DNA of 64,000 nucleotides, from NCBI GenBank assembly GCA_049649525.1, contig JBARZE010000064.1, forward strand, positions 1-64,000. The letters run 5' to 3'. Made by a program: the position numbers and the translations under genes. The notes under the pieces are model-generated. The model searched no databases, was not told the DNA's origin, and saw only the letters and a program-made list of their open reading frames with translations. Positions 34,974 to 43,216 of this stretch are shown one piece after another. This DNA is from JAAURB01 sp049649525 (GTDB taxonomy: Bacteria; Cyanobacteriota; Cyanobacteriia; Cyanobacteriales; Microcoleaceae). Every line of letters begins with the position of its first letter. The stretch's first letter is position 1.

Positions 34974-35354
34974 TTATGTTTCTGAAGAATTAACGTTGGC
35001 ATGAGACTTGAGATCTGCAAGTGAGACCACTTCTAATGCTTTCTGGTGGGTGGCGGATAAAATCACAGGGGGAGCAACTCCTGCTTGTAGAGCTTGTTGC
35101 CAGCGGATCGCACATAAGCACCAGCGATCGCCCGGTTTTAAACCCGGAAACTGATATTCTGGCACAGGGGTACTGAGATCATTACCCTGATTTTTTGTGT
35201 ATGTTAAAAATTCGGAAGTCATTTCAGCACAGATCACATGGGAACCGGAGTCCATTGGCCCGGTATTACAAAACCCGTCTCGATAAAATCCGGTACGAGG
35301 GGAAGAGCAGCAATGGCTGAGGGGTTGACCCAGAACGTTTTTGGCAGTTGGCAT
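34974..35354 (-). CDS. DUF2237 family protein
   Basis: 126 residues from ATG 35354; the frame is open upstream to 35495, but those residues do not look like the family. The family pattern is clear: NVLGQPLSHCCSSPRTGFYRDGFCNTG, HVICAEMTSEFLTYTKNQGNDLSTP, FPGLKPGDRWCLCAIRWQQAL and VVSLADLKSHA at the end. Several conserved cysteines suggest metal or redox chemistry, but the function is unknown. No strong ribosome-binding site precedes the chosen start. Confidence 0.85.
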   Translation of the reverse strand: MPTAKNVLGQPLSHCCSSPRTGFYRDGFCNTGPMDSGSHVICAEMTSEFLTYTKNQGNDLSTPVPEYQFPGLKPGDRWCLCAIRWQQALQAGVAPPVILSATHQKALEVVSLADLKSHANVNSSET

Positions 35355-35713
35355 GATAAGTTTAGAGAAAATAGGAATGCTTGTAATTTGACTTATACGG
35401 CTGAACAAATTTAAGCTCATTGATCCGGCTTGAAAACCCAGTGAAGCGTTCAGTCCAACACAAGTAACGAGTTTATCACTTCGTTTGGGGGGCAAAAGAT
35501 CAATTGCCCGGCCAATAATTTGCTAGCATTACATTAATAGAGTTGCTCTTTAGTATAGCGACTCAGACTGATGAAACAAGACATATCCCTCGAAACCCTC
35601 AATCATGCGCCCCGAGGTTCTCAAGCATAACACTACCAACAGCAGTTAATCTAAAAGCCTGTTGTTTACATTTATTCTGTTATTGGTTAATTTCTTAATA
35701 TTGGAAACTTATA
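35355..35713. other. Intergenic region between divergent genes
   Basis: About 360 bp between the DUF2237 and minE genes. The left part is an open frame continuous with the DUF2237 gene but has no family character. It must contain the minE promoter. No minC or minD sequence is seen. Confidence 0.4.
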
Positions 35714-36049
35714 ATGAAACTCAGCGAAGTGCTGGAACGACTTTTTCCACAACGGACAAATAGTCGCGAAGCCGTTAAAAATCGTCTTAAATTAGTTTTA
35801 GCTCATGACCGGGCAGAATTAAGCCCCGAATTGGTTGAGGCAATGCGTCAAGAAATTCTTGAAGTGGTTTCGCGCTACGTTGATATTGACCCAACAGATA
35901 CAGAATTTGGCTTAGAAAGCGATCAACGTGCCACCGCTTTAATTGCTAATTTACCCATTCGGCGGGTAAAAAATATCGCCATCACTCAAACAGAAGTTGA
36001 ACCTAAAAACATAGAAGACAATACTTCGGAGATAGGGAGTCTGGAATAG
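35714..36049 (+). CDS. minE: Cell division topological specificity factor MinE
   Basis: 111 residues. The MinD-binding N-terminal part (KNRLKLVLAHDRAELSPELVEAMRQEILEVVSRYV) and the following dimerisation beta-sheet (FGLESDQRATALIANLPIRRV) match MinE. It restricts Z-ring placement by driving MinCD oscillation. In many cyanobacteria minC, minD and minE are adjacent, but here minE stands alone between a DUF2237 gene and atpD, so minCD must be elsewhere. GGAA lies upstream of the ATG. The acidic tail after residue 95 is an ordinary cyanobacterial extension. Confidence 0.93.
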   Translation: MKLSEVLERLFPQRTNSREAVKNRLKLVLAHDRAELSPELVEAMRQEILEVVSRYVDIDPTDTEFGLESDQRATALIANLPIRRVKNIAITQTEVEPKNIEDNTSEIGSLE

Positions 36050-36316
36050 GAAGTCGTGTTTGCGGTAAATCTTCTGATGTCTAATTTCGAGTGATTAGTT
36101 ACAACTCATCACTCATCACTGGTTAATATACACTCACGATTTCAAACTGCAATAGCGACATGTTGTTCGGTGTTCTGGGCAAAACCGATAAATCCTCAAA
36201 TTATATCTCGCGTGATGCACCTTTCAGTGATACCCTAAAAGATGGCATTGTTAAATTATAGTGAAGCTTTCCGATTTATCGGATCGAGCTACTTTTAGAA
36301 AATTTAGGCGCTGATC

Positions 36317-37765
36317 ATGGTCTCCACCGCAGAAAAGACAAACGTAGGTTACATTACACAAGTTATTGGTCCTGTTGTAGACGCGAAGTTTCCCTCGGGA
36401 AAGTTACCTGAAATCTACAACGCTTTGAAAATTACTGGTAAAAACGAAGCGGGTCAAGACGTTTCGGTTGTTTGTGAAGTTCAGCAGTTGCTCGGGGATA
36501 ACCAAATTCGCTCTGTTGCGATGAGCGGAACTGATGGGTTAGTTCGGGGTATGGATGTCGCAGACACGGGTGCGCCCATTTGTGTTCCTGTAGGCCCAGA
36601 AACATTAGGTCGAATCTTTGATGTCACCGGACAACCCGTTGATAATCTCGGCCCTGTGGGAACAGATCAAACTTCTTCTATTCACCGTTCAGCTCCCGCA
36701 TTTACAGAACTCGAAACCAGTCCTTCTGTATTTGAAACGGGGATCAAAGTTCTTGATCTGCTCGCACCTTACCGTCGGGGCGGCAAAATTGGCTTATTCG
36801 GTGGTGCGGGTGTTGGTAAGACCGTTATTATGATGGAATTGGTCAACAACATCGCTAAAGCTCACGGGGGTGTATCGGTGTTTGGTGGTGTGGGCGAACG
36901 TACCCGCGAAGGAAATGACCTCTATAAAGAAATGATTGAATCTGGGGTTATTAACGAAGAAGACCGGGGCAAATCCAAAATTGCTCTGGTTTACGGTCAG
37001 ATGAATGAGCCTCCCGGTGCCAGAATGCGCGTGGGTCTATCCGCATTAACAATGGCTGAATACTTCCGCGATGTCAGTAAGCAAGACGTATTGCTGTTTA
37101 TTGATAACATTTTCCGCTTCGTACAAGCCGGTTCTGAAGTATCTGCTCTATTGGGTCGGATGCCTTCTGCTGTGGGATATCAGCCGACTTTAAGTACTGA
37201 CGTGGGTGAACTGCAAGAGCGAATTACCTCCACTAAAGAAGGTTCAATTACTTCCGTTCAAGCGGTTTACGTTCCGGCAGATGACTTAACAGACCCCGCT
37301 CCTGCAACTACATTTGCTCACTTAGATGCAACAACTGTATTGTCTCGGGCTTTGGCTTCTAAAGGAATTTATCCAGCGGTTGATCCCTTGGGTTCAACTT
37401 CTACAATGTTGCAGCCCGATATTGTCGGTGAGGAACACTATCAAACAGCTCGGGCGGTTCAGTCTACTCTGCAACGTTACAAGGAATTGCAAGATATTAT
37501 CGCTATTTTGGGCTTAGATGAATTATCTGAAGAAGACCGCTTAACGGTTGCTCGCGCTCGTAAGATTGAAAAGTTCTTGTCTCAACCGTTCTTCGTGGCA
37601 GAAGTCTTCACCGGTTCTCCTGGTCAATATGTCAGCATCGAGGAAACCATTAAAGGGTTCCAAATGATTATGAATGGTGAGCTAGACGATCTCCCTGAGC
37701 AGGCATTCTACTTGGTTGGCGATATCAGTCAGGCTAAGGCGAAAGCTGAAAAAATGAAGGGCTAG
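36317..37765 (+). CDS. atpD: F0F1 ATP synthase subunit beta
   Basis: The 482-residue length is normal. It is the catalytic F1 subunit. Walker A is GLFGGAGVGKTVIMMELV (about residue 160) and GGVGERTREGNDLY follows; the Walker B/DELSEED regions are present (DVLLFIDNIFRFVQAGSEVSALLGRMPS and LDELSEEDRL). It is followed at 81 bp by the epsilon subunit gene, the usual two-gene cyanobacterial unit separate from the main atp operon. The complex sits on thylakoid and cytoplasmic membranes. Confidence 0.98.
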   Translation: MVSTAEKTNVGYITQVIGPVVDAKFPSGKLPEIYNALKITGKNEAGQDVSVVCEVQQLLGDNQIRSVAMSGTDGLVRGMDVADTGAPICVPVGPETLGRIFDVTGQPVDNLGPVGTDQTSSIHRSAPAFTELETSPSVFETGIKVLDLLAPYRRGGKIGLFGGAGVGKTVIMMELVNNIAKAHGGVSVFGGVGERTREGNDLYKEMIESGVINEEDRGKSKIALVYGQMNEPPGARMRVGLSALTMAEYFRDVSKQDVLLFIDNIFRFVQAGSEVSALLGRMPSAVGYQPTLSTDVGELQERITSTKEGSITSVQAVYVPADDLTDPAPATTFAHLDATTVLSRALASKGIYPAVDPLGSTSTMLQPDIVGEEHYQTARAVQSTLQRYKELQDIIAILGLDELSEEDRLTVARARKIEKFLSQPFFVAEVFTGSPGQYVSIEETIKGFQMIMNGELDDLPEQAFYLVGDISQAKAKAEKMKG

Positions 37766-37846
37766 ATCCTTATACGATCGGTTGTCGGTTTGCCGATGCG
37801 AGCTGGCAACTGAAATGGTTAAGATATATAATCACGCAATTGACAA

Positions 37847-38260
37847 ATGACATTAAATGTGCGGGTAATTGCACCCACCAGAACAATTTGGGATGATACA
37901 GCCGAAGAAGTCATTCTCCCCAGTACAACGGGTCAACTGGGAATTCTTAGCGGTCACGCCCCCCTCTTAACCGCTTTAGCCACGGGGGTAATGCGAGTTC
38001 GGGTTGATAAACAATGGGTTCCCATTGCCTTGATGGAAGGCTTTGCTGAAATTGAAGCAGATGAAGTCACCGTTCTGGTTAATGACGCAGAAAAGGGAGA
38101 GGCTATTGATTTAGAAGAAGCCCGTAAAGTTTACCAAACGGCCAAAACAACCTTAGATCAAACCAGTCCAACGGGAAGCCGTCAAGATCAGCTCAATGCT
38201 GAACAAGCTTACAAACGAGCTAGAGCACGCTTACAAGCGGCTGGTGGTTCTGTGGATTAA
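37847..38260 (+). CDS. atpC: F0F1 ATP synthase subunit epsilon
   Basis: 137 residues. The N-terminal beta-sandwich has LNVRVIAPTRTIWDD, VILPSTTGQLGILSGHAPLLTAL and GFAEIEADEVTVLVNDAE, and the C-terminal helical hairpin includes RARARLQAAGG. It couples the rotor to F1 and can inhibit ATP hydrolysis. It is the second gene of the atpD-atpC unit, which ends at a clear terminator. Confidence 0.96.
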   Translation: MTLNVRVIAPTRTIWDDTAEEVILPSTTGQLGILSGHAPLLTALATGVMRVRVDKQWVPIALMEGFAEIEADEVTVLVNDAEKGEAIDLEEARKVYQTAKTTLDQTSPTGSRQDQLNAEQAYKRARARLQAAGGSVD

Positions 38261-38292
38261 TTTGCGACTATTCCTATTCGTTTAGAATAAAT

Positions 38293-38332
38293 TGCCCTGA
38301 CCTGATGACACTCGGTTAGGGCAGTATTTTTT
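38293..38332 (+). terminator. Rho-independent terminator of the atpD-atpC unit
   Basis: TGCCCTGACC (38293-38302) pairs with GGTTAGGGCA (38314-38323) over 10 bp with one G-U pair and an 11-nt loop, followed by GTATTTTTT. It lies 33 bp after the atpC stop and abuts the convergent hydrolase gene. Confidence 0.85.
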
Positions 38333-39206
38333 AAAGGGTTTCTGCAAGAAAAGTTCTTACCGTCTTTAGATAAGTTTCACGATCTTCTAACATCGGAAAA
38401 TGGGATGTTTTAGGCAGAATTGCCAGCTTAATTTGATCGCTCAGGGCAGCAGCTTGTTTTCCCATTTCAGCCGGAATAATTTGATCGTATTCTCCCGCCA
38501 CGAGTAGCGTGGGAACAGTTAATTTTTTAAATTCTCTGGGTAGCCATTCTGTGGCAGCCTGACTCACAGACGTTAATACTGTGCCATAAGCTGCATCAAA
38601 ATCAGCCAGTAAAAAATCTTCTAGAAACGCCCGACTATCGGCACGGGGTATACTGCGGTAAAGAAATCTCGCCATAAAAAATTTATCCATTAACGGAATT
38701 TGCGTTAACCATTTAGGTCGGAATTGAACCACATAACGGCTAAATTTATGGAAAGTAGAAAACGTTTTTTCATCGTATTCAAAAATACCGCTACAAGTCA
38801 GAATTGCCCGTTTGACTCTTTCGGGTTGCAAATTTAAATATATCGCAGCAATTGAGCCGCCCATAGAATGAGCGTTTAAATAAATTTGATCGAGATTGAG
38901 CGCATCGAGTAACCGGGCTAAATCTTGAGCATATTCTGTTAATTCATAACGCGGATCGTTATATTTAATCGGCAAATCTCCCAATTGACTCGATCCGCCA
39001 AACCCGCGCAAATCATAAATTAAACAATCGAATTGACCCGCTAATGCTTGGGCTGTACTTTCCCAATAACGACCTGACCCACCCCAACCATGTAAAAAAA
39101 CCATCACAGGCTTTGGTGTATTCGTTTCTTCTGGGGATTTAATCCATTTAATGTAATGATTTACACCATTAACTTCGATATAAGATGTATTGATCTCGGG
39201 GTTCAT
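38331..39206 (-). CDS. Alpha/beta fold hydrolase
   Basis: The 291-residue protein is in the typical fold. HGWGGSGRYWE near 40 is the oxyanion region, AHSMGGSIAA the nucleophile elbow (Ser about 117), GEYDQIIPAE carries the Asp and KTSHFPMLED the His near the C-terminus. The catalytic triad is complete. There is no signal peptide. The substrate is unknown. It runs convergently into the atp terminator. Confidence 0.88.
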   Translation of the reverse strand: MNPEINTSYIEVNGVNHYIKWIKSPEETNTPKPVMVFLHGWGGSGRYWESTAQALAGQFDCLIYDLRGFGGSSQLGDLPIKYNDPRYELTEYAQDLARLLDALNLDQIYLNAHSMGGSIAAIYLNLQPERVKRAILTCSGIFEYDEKTFSTFHKFSRYVVQFRPKWLTQIPLMDKFFMARFLYRSIPRADSRAFLEDFLLADFDAAYGTVLTSVSQAATEWLPREFKKLTVPTLLVAGEYDQIIPAEMGKQAAALSDQIKLAILPKTSHFPMLEDRETYLKTVRTFLAETL

Positions 39207-39605
39207 CAGAATTTCTTATTACAACAATAGAAAATATCAAGTGACTTAAACCTGAATCCGGGGTGGTAAAGCATTTGCTTTAACCGGATCTCTCAAGCTC
39301 GATCTAATATACCAGAAGCTTTGATGATTGGGATTTTCCCAAATAAAGATTTAACCACACAGCCCCAGATCAATGACGGTATTGTGGAAAAATGATAAAG
39401 GTTGAACAACAGCGACAAGAGCGAGTTTACAGACGCTTTGACGATCGAGATAGACTCAAGAATTTATAATTCTTCAAACTTTTAATTAATCTGATAATTC
39501 TTTTTGATCATTTTTTATTACAGCCGCGACTAATAGTGAATAACAGATCTACAATATTAATATTAGTAAGCTATACAATTATTTGGTAAAGCTGGAGAAA
39601 TCTAG
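39207..39605. other. Intergenic region between divergent genes
   Basis: About 400 bp. A TAAAGC-ATTT-GCTTTA inverted repeat lies near 39267-39282. A 25-codon charged ORF (39392-39469, MIKVEQQRQERVYRRF start) has only a weak GGA before it and is not supported as a gene. Promoters of the flanking genes lie here. Confidence 0.4.
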
Positions 39606-41687
39606 ATGCTGAGAGAAATACTACTCAATGTTATTGGTTTTATGCCTGATGGCAGTTGCGATTTGTGGCAACCTGGAGTAATAGCATTATCTGGTATTAG
39701 CGATGCCATTATTCTCTTATCCTATATCTCAATTCCTCTAACTCTTCTCTATATTCTCCGTCAGCGAAAAGATTTACCGTTTAACTGGTTTTTCTTACTA
39801 ACTGCCAGCTTTATTGTGTTGGGTGGTTTAACTCATCTGCTTAACATTATCACTTTATGGTTTCCCGTTTATTGGATGGCTGGCATCATTCAAGCGGTTG
39901 CTGCAGTTGTTTCTTTCGTGACTGCGATCGCGCTGATTCATCTAACTCCAGAAATAACGGCTCTACCCAGTCCGGCACAACTCCAAGAAGCCAATGATTT
40001 ATTAATTTCAGAAATTACTGAACGCAAGCAAATAGAAGCAGCATTACATGAAAGCGAAAATCGTTATCGTCAACTGAATCAAGAATTAGAAGAACGAGTT
40101 CAACGAAGAACCGCTGAACTTAAAACCCTAAATTCATTTAAGGATGAACTCTTAGAGCGGGAAAGAATGGCGCAAGCAGAGATTAAAATTTACGAAAATA
40201 TTGTTAAAAGTTTGCCCATTGGTTTAATTGTATGGCGATTAGAACAGTTAGAAGATTGGAAAAGTCTTCGTTTATTTAATGTTAACCCAACCGCTGAACA
40301 ATTACTGGGTATTCCTTTGAGTCTAGAAATAGGCCGATCAATTTTAGAATGCTTTCCCAATGTAGAACAGATTCATCCAGAAACAGCCAATCAATATGCA
40401 GAGGTGGTTCGGACTCAGACACTCTTCATTCAAGAGGAAGTGCTTTACGAAGATGATCGAGTTAATGAAAGTATGTTTTCGCTACAAGCTTTTCCTTTAG
40501 CCGATCAATGTGTGGGAATTGCTTTTGATGATATTACAGAACATAAACGAATTGAAACAGCTTTAGCTGAGAGTGAGCGTTTATATCGTTCAATTGTTGA
40601 TAGTGTTCATGAGGCAATCTTTCAAATTAATCCTGAGGGTTATTGGATCTTTCTCAGTCCTGCTTGGAGAGAAATTACCGGATTTGAAATAGCAGAAAGT
40701 TTAAATCGTTGTTTTACAGATTTAATTTACGCCCCTGAAGATCGACAAACAATTGAAACTCTGTTTGAGAATTTGATTTGCGGGAAAGGGAAGAATTTTT
40801 TATTTGAATTTCGCGCCGTTAAAAAAACAGGGGAATTTTGCTGGTTAGAAATGAATACTCAGCTTAACCGCAGCAGTAAAGGAAAAATTCTGGGCGCTTG
40901 GGGAACATTAAACGATATTACCGAACGTAAACGAACTGAGGCTATTCTCCAATCTAAGGCAGAAGAATTAACTCAATTAAATGCTATCTTACTGGCAACA
41001 ACTGTCCAATTAGAAAAGCGCAACGAAGAATTGACTCAATTTGCCTACGTCACTTCCCATGACTTGAAAGCACCTTTAAGAGCGATTGCTAACCTCTCAG
41101 AATGGCTAGAAGAAGACCTCGCAGACAAACTCGACGAAGACACCCGCTACCAAATGAAGCTGTTGCGAGGGCGAGTGCATCGCATGGAAAACTTAATTAA
41201 TGCACTTTTACAATATTCTCGCGTTGGACGGATAGCACAAAAATCAGAACGAGTTGATGTGAATCAGTTATTGGCTGAAATCATTGATTCTCTCGCGCCG
41301 CCGCCTGAATTTAGTATTAATATTATCGGGGAAATGCCGACATTTATTACAAAACGCTTACCCTTGCAGCAAGTTTTCAGTAATTTGATTAGCAATGCGA
41401 TTAAGCATCATCATCGTTCTGATGGTAAGTTAGAGATTACCGCTACAGATTTAGGTGAATTTTATCAATTTACTGTAACTGATGATGGCCCCGGTATTGC
41501 ATCGGAGTATCAAGAAAAAGTGTTTACTATTTTTCAGACCCTCAAAGCACGAGATACCGTAGAAAATACAGGAATTGGCTTATCGATTATCAAAAAAGCA
41601 GTTGAGTCGATTGGGGGAAGCGTTAATTTAGAATCTCAGCCGGGAGAAGGCGTGAGCTTTCAGTTTACCTGGCCAAAAGATGATTAG
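39606..41687 (+). CDS. Ethylene-receptor-like sensor histidine kinase with two PAS domains
   Basis: 693 residues. Residues about 1-125 form a three-helix membrane domain matching the ethylene-binding domain of plant ETR1 and cyanobacterial relatives: SDAIILLSYISIPLTLLYI, FIVLGGLTHLLNI and YWMAGIIQAVAAVVSFVTAIALIHL. The His of the copper site is kept, but the ligand Cys of FIVLCGxTH is Gly here. A coiled coil follows, then two PAS domains (about 195-320 and 325-450), HisKA with TSHDLKAPLRAIAN and a HATPase with SNAIKHHH and TGIGLSIIKKAVESIGG. There is no fused receiver. GGAG precedes the ATG. Confidence 0.9.
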   Translation: MLREILLNVIGFMPDGSCDLWQPGVIALSGISDAIILLSYISIPLTLLYILRQRKDLPFNWFFLLTASFIVLGGLTHLLNIITLWFPVYWMAGIIQAVAAVVSFVTAIALIHLTPEITALPSPAQLQEANDLLISEITERKQIEAALHESENRYRQLNQELEERVQRRTAELKTLNSFKDELLERERMAQAEIKIYENIVKSLPIGLIVWRLEQLEDWKSLRLFNVNPTAEQLLGIPLSLEIGRSILECFPNVEQIHPETANQYAEVVRTQTLFIQEEVLYEDDRVNESMFSLQAFPLADQCVGIAFDDITEHKRIETALAESERLYRSIVDSVHEAIFQINPEGYWIFLSPAWREITGFEIAESLNRCFTDLIYAPEDRQTIETLFENLICGKGKNFLFEFRAVKKTGEFCWLEMNTQLNRSSKGKILGAWGTLNDITERKRTEAILQSKAEELTQLNAILLATTVQLEKRNEELTQFAYVTSHDLKAPLRAIANLSEWLEEDLADKLDEDTRYQMKLLRGRVHRMENLINALLQYSRVGRIAQKSERVDVNQLLAEIIDSLAPPPEFSINIIGEMPTFITKRLPLQQVFSNLISNAIKHHHRSDGKLEITATDLGEFYQFTVTDDGPGIASEYQEKVFTIFQTLKARDTVENTGIGLSIIKKAVESIGGSVNLESQPGEGVSFQFTWPKDD

Positions 41688-41690
41688 AAG

Positions 41691-42575
41691 TTATTCCTCC
41701 TTTGAATTGTGATAGGCTCGAATCATGGCTTGTGTTCCCTGAGTTGAGCCTTGATCGAGCTGCTGCACTGCTTTAAACAGATCATCTGCCAGTTTAATCC
41801 CCGGAAAGTTGGAGTCTGGATCGAGGCTTTCTTGGACAAGGCGTAAATCTTTCACCATGTGTTTGATCATAAAGCCGGGATCAAAATCTGCGGTTGCTAC
41901 TTTTTCCCCCAGGTTAGAAAGCGCCCAAGACCCCGCCGCCCCAGTCCCACAAACTTCTACAATTAAGCGCGGATCAACTCCTTGTTGTTGGGCGAGTAAC
42001 ATCGCTTCACAGATCCCCACCATATTTAGAGCAGCCAAAACTTGATTACACAGTTTAACGGCTTGGCCACTTCCGGTTTCCCCACAATAGCGAATTGTTT
42101 TTCCCATCGCAGCAAATAAAGGCTCACAGGTCTCATAGGCTGTGCGATCGCCCCCCACCATGATGGTCAGAGTCCCGTTTTTTGCGCCAATATCTCCGCC
42201 TGAAATGGGAGCATCTAGAAATAGAAGTTGACGAGACTGTAACTCAGTGGCAATGCGACGGACTGCTGTAGGCCCGATGGTACTAAAATCTACCACAATT
42301 GTTCCAGGTTGAGCAGATTGAACCACCCCCGATCCACCTAAAATAACCGCTTCTACATCCGGCACATCTCCCACACAGGTAAACACCACCTCAGCCGAGT
42401 TAACTGCTGCCTCAATAGAAGAGACAATCTCTGCTCCTGCATTGGACGCTATCTCAACTCCCGGACGGTTTGGGGTTCGATTCCAAGCCTTGACGGGGTA
42501 ACCGTGTTGAGCTAAGTTAGCAGCCATATAACCGCCCATCACGCCCAAGCCTAAAAATGCTGTCTTAATCACCAT
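41691..42575 (-). CDS. NAD(P)-dependent beta-hydroxyacid dehydrogenase
   Basis: The 294-residue protein begins with GLGVMGGYMAANLAQHGY, the nucleotide-binding Rossmann motif of 3-hydroxyisobutyrate dehydrogenase-type enzymes. DAPISGGDIGAKNGTLTIMVGG is the substrate-binding segment, GSGQAVKLCNQ contains the catalytic Lys, and the helical C-terminal domain is complete. Related enzymes act on 3-hydroxyisobutyrate, tartronate semialdehyde or glyoxylate; which one cannot be said. It ends 3 bp from the kinase stop on the other strand. Confidence 0.9.
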   Translation of the reverse strand: MVIKTAFLGLGVMGGYMAANLAQHGYPVKAWNRTPNRPGVEIASNAGAEIVSSIEAAVNSAEVVFTCVGDVPDVEAVILGGSGVVQSAQPGTIVVDFSTIGPTAVRRIATELQSRQLLFLDAPISGGDIGAKNGTLTIMVGGDRTAYETCEPLFAAMGKTIRYCGETGSGQAVKLCNQVLAALNMVGICEAMLLAQQQGVDPRLIVEVCGTGAAGSWALSNLGEKVATADFDPGFMIKHMVKDLRLVQESLDPDSNFPGIKLADDLFKAVQQLDQGSTQGTQAMIRAYHNSKEE

Positions 42576-42774
42576 CAGCCTGTTGTATGTTTACAACGTC
42601 GATCCTACCGGAAAACCATAGAAAAACTCTTAATTGGCTTAACTGTTGGGCTTTTGATCCTGCATTCGGCTGATTGAAATTAATGATTATTTAAGAAATT
42701 TTTTAAATACAGCCCCATAAACGCAAATTTTTGTTAAGATAAGTAACAATAAATAAAATCAGGATTTTTTACTC

Positions 42775-42945
42775 ATGCCCTATACCCAAGAAGAAGGCGG
42801 ACTTTTAAATAATTTTGCAGTAGAACCCAAAGTTTACACAGCAGAACCCCCCAGTAAATCACAACTGCGTAACTACTTTATTCTCGGGGGACTCGGAGTC
42901 GCTTTGATTGGTGGATTGTTGTATGTTGCAGTCGCCGTATCCTAG
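42775..42945 (+). CDS. psb34: Psb34-like photosystem II assembly protein
   Basis: 56 residues. It begins MPYTQEEGGLLNNFAVEPKV and ends with one membrane helix, YFILGGLGVALIGGLLYVAVAVS. The NNFAxEPKxY segment is shared with high-light-inducible proteins and Psb34. Psb34 binds CP47 in photosystem II assembly intermediates, at the thylakoid. The identification is from memory of the family pattern. AGGA lies about 10 bp before the ATG. A hairpin followed by TACTTTT lies downstream, and the gene seems to be transcribed alone. Confidence 0.75.
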   Translation: MPYTQEEGGLLNNFAVEPKVYTAEPPSKSQLRNYFILGGLGVALIGGLLYVAVAVS

Positions 42946-42999
42946 CTCCAGCAAGGCGAATTGAGCTATTTAACAAAGAAAGATATATATTTTCAACTC

Positions 43000-43030
43000 G
43001 GGGATCTGAAACCCTCAGATCCCTACTTTT
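43000..43030 (+). terminator. Hairpin after psb34
   Basis: GGGATCTG (43001-43008) and CAGATCCC (43016-43023) form an 8-bp stem with a 7-nt loop, followed by TACTTTT. It lies about 55 bp after the psb34 stop. The T-run is short, so this is a probable rather than certain terminator. Confidence 0.6.
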
Positions 43031-43216
43031 AATGGCAACAAAACCGTGATTCACACAAGGCCATCGTTCGGTTTATCCTGAATTAGATGATAGGGAGTGA
43101 AAAGAGAAAGAGTCAAGATAATTGGCCACTTAAACCTCAAGTTATTTGAGTGACAAGTCGGGTCTAAGGTGAGATTGATCATCTTGATCTCAATACCTCT
43201 AACATTCATCGCTCGA

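Noticed and set aside
39392..39469. 25-codon charged plus-strand ORF upstream of the ethylene-receptor-like kinase
   Set aside because: Only a weak GGA precedes the ATG, and no conservation can be judged; it may be chance.
42731..42759. TTGTTA and TAAAAT with 17-bp spacing before psb34
   Set aside because: It would leave only about 9 nt of leader before the ATG and would overlap the SD region; not reported as a promoter.
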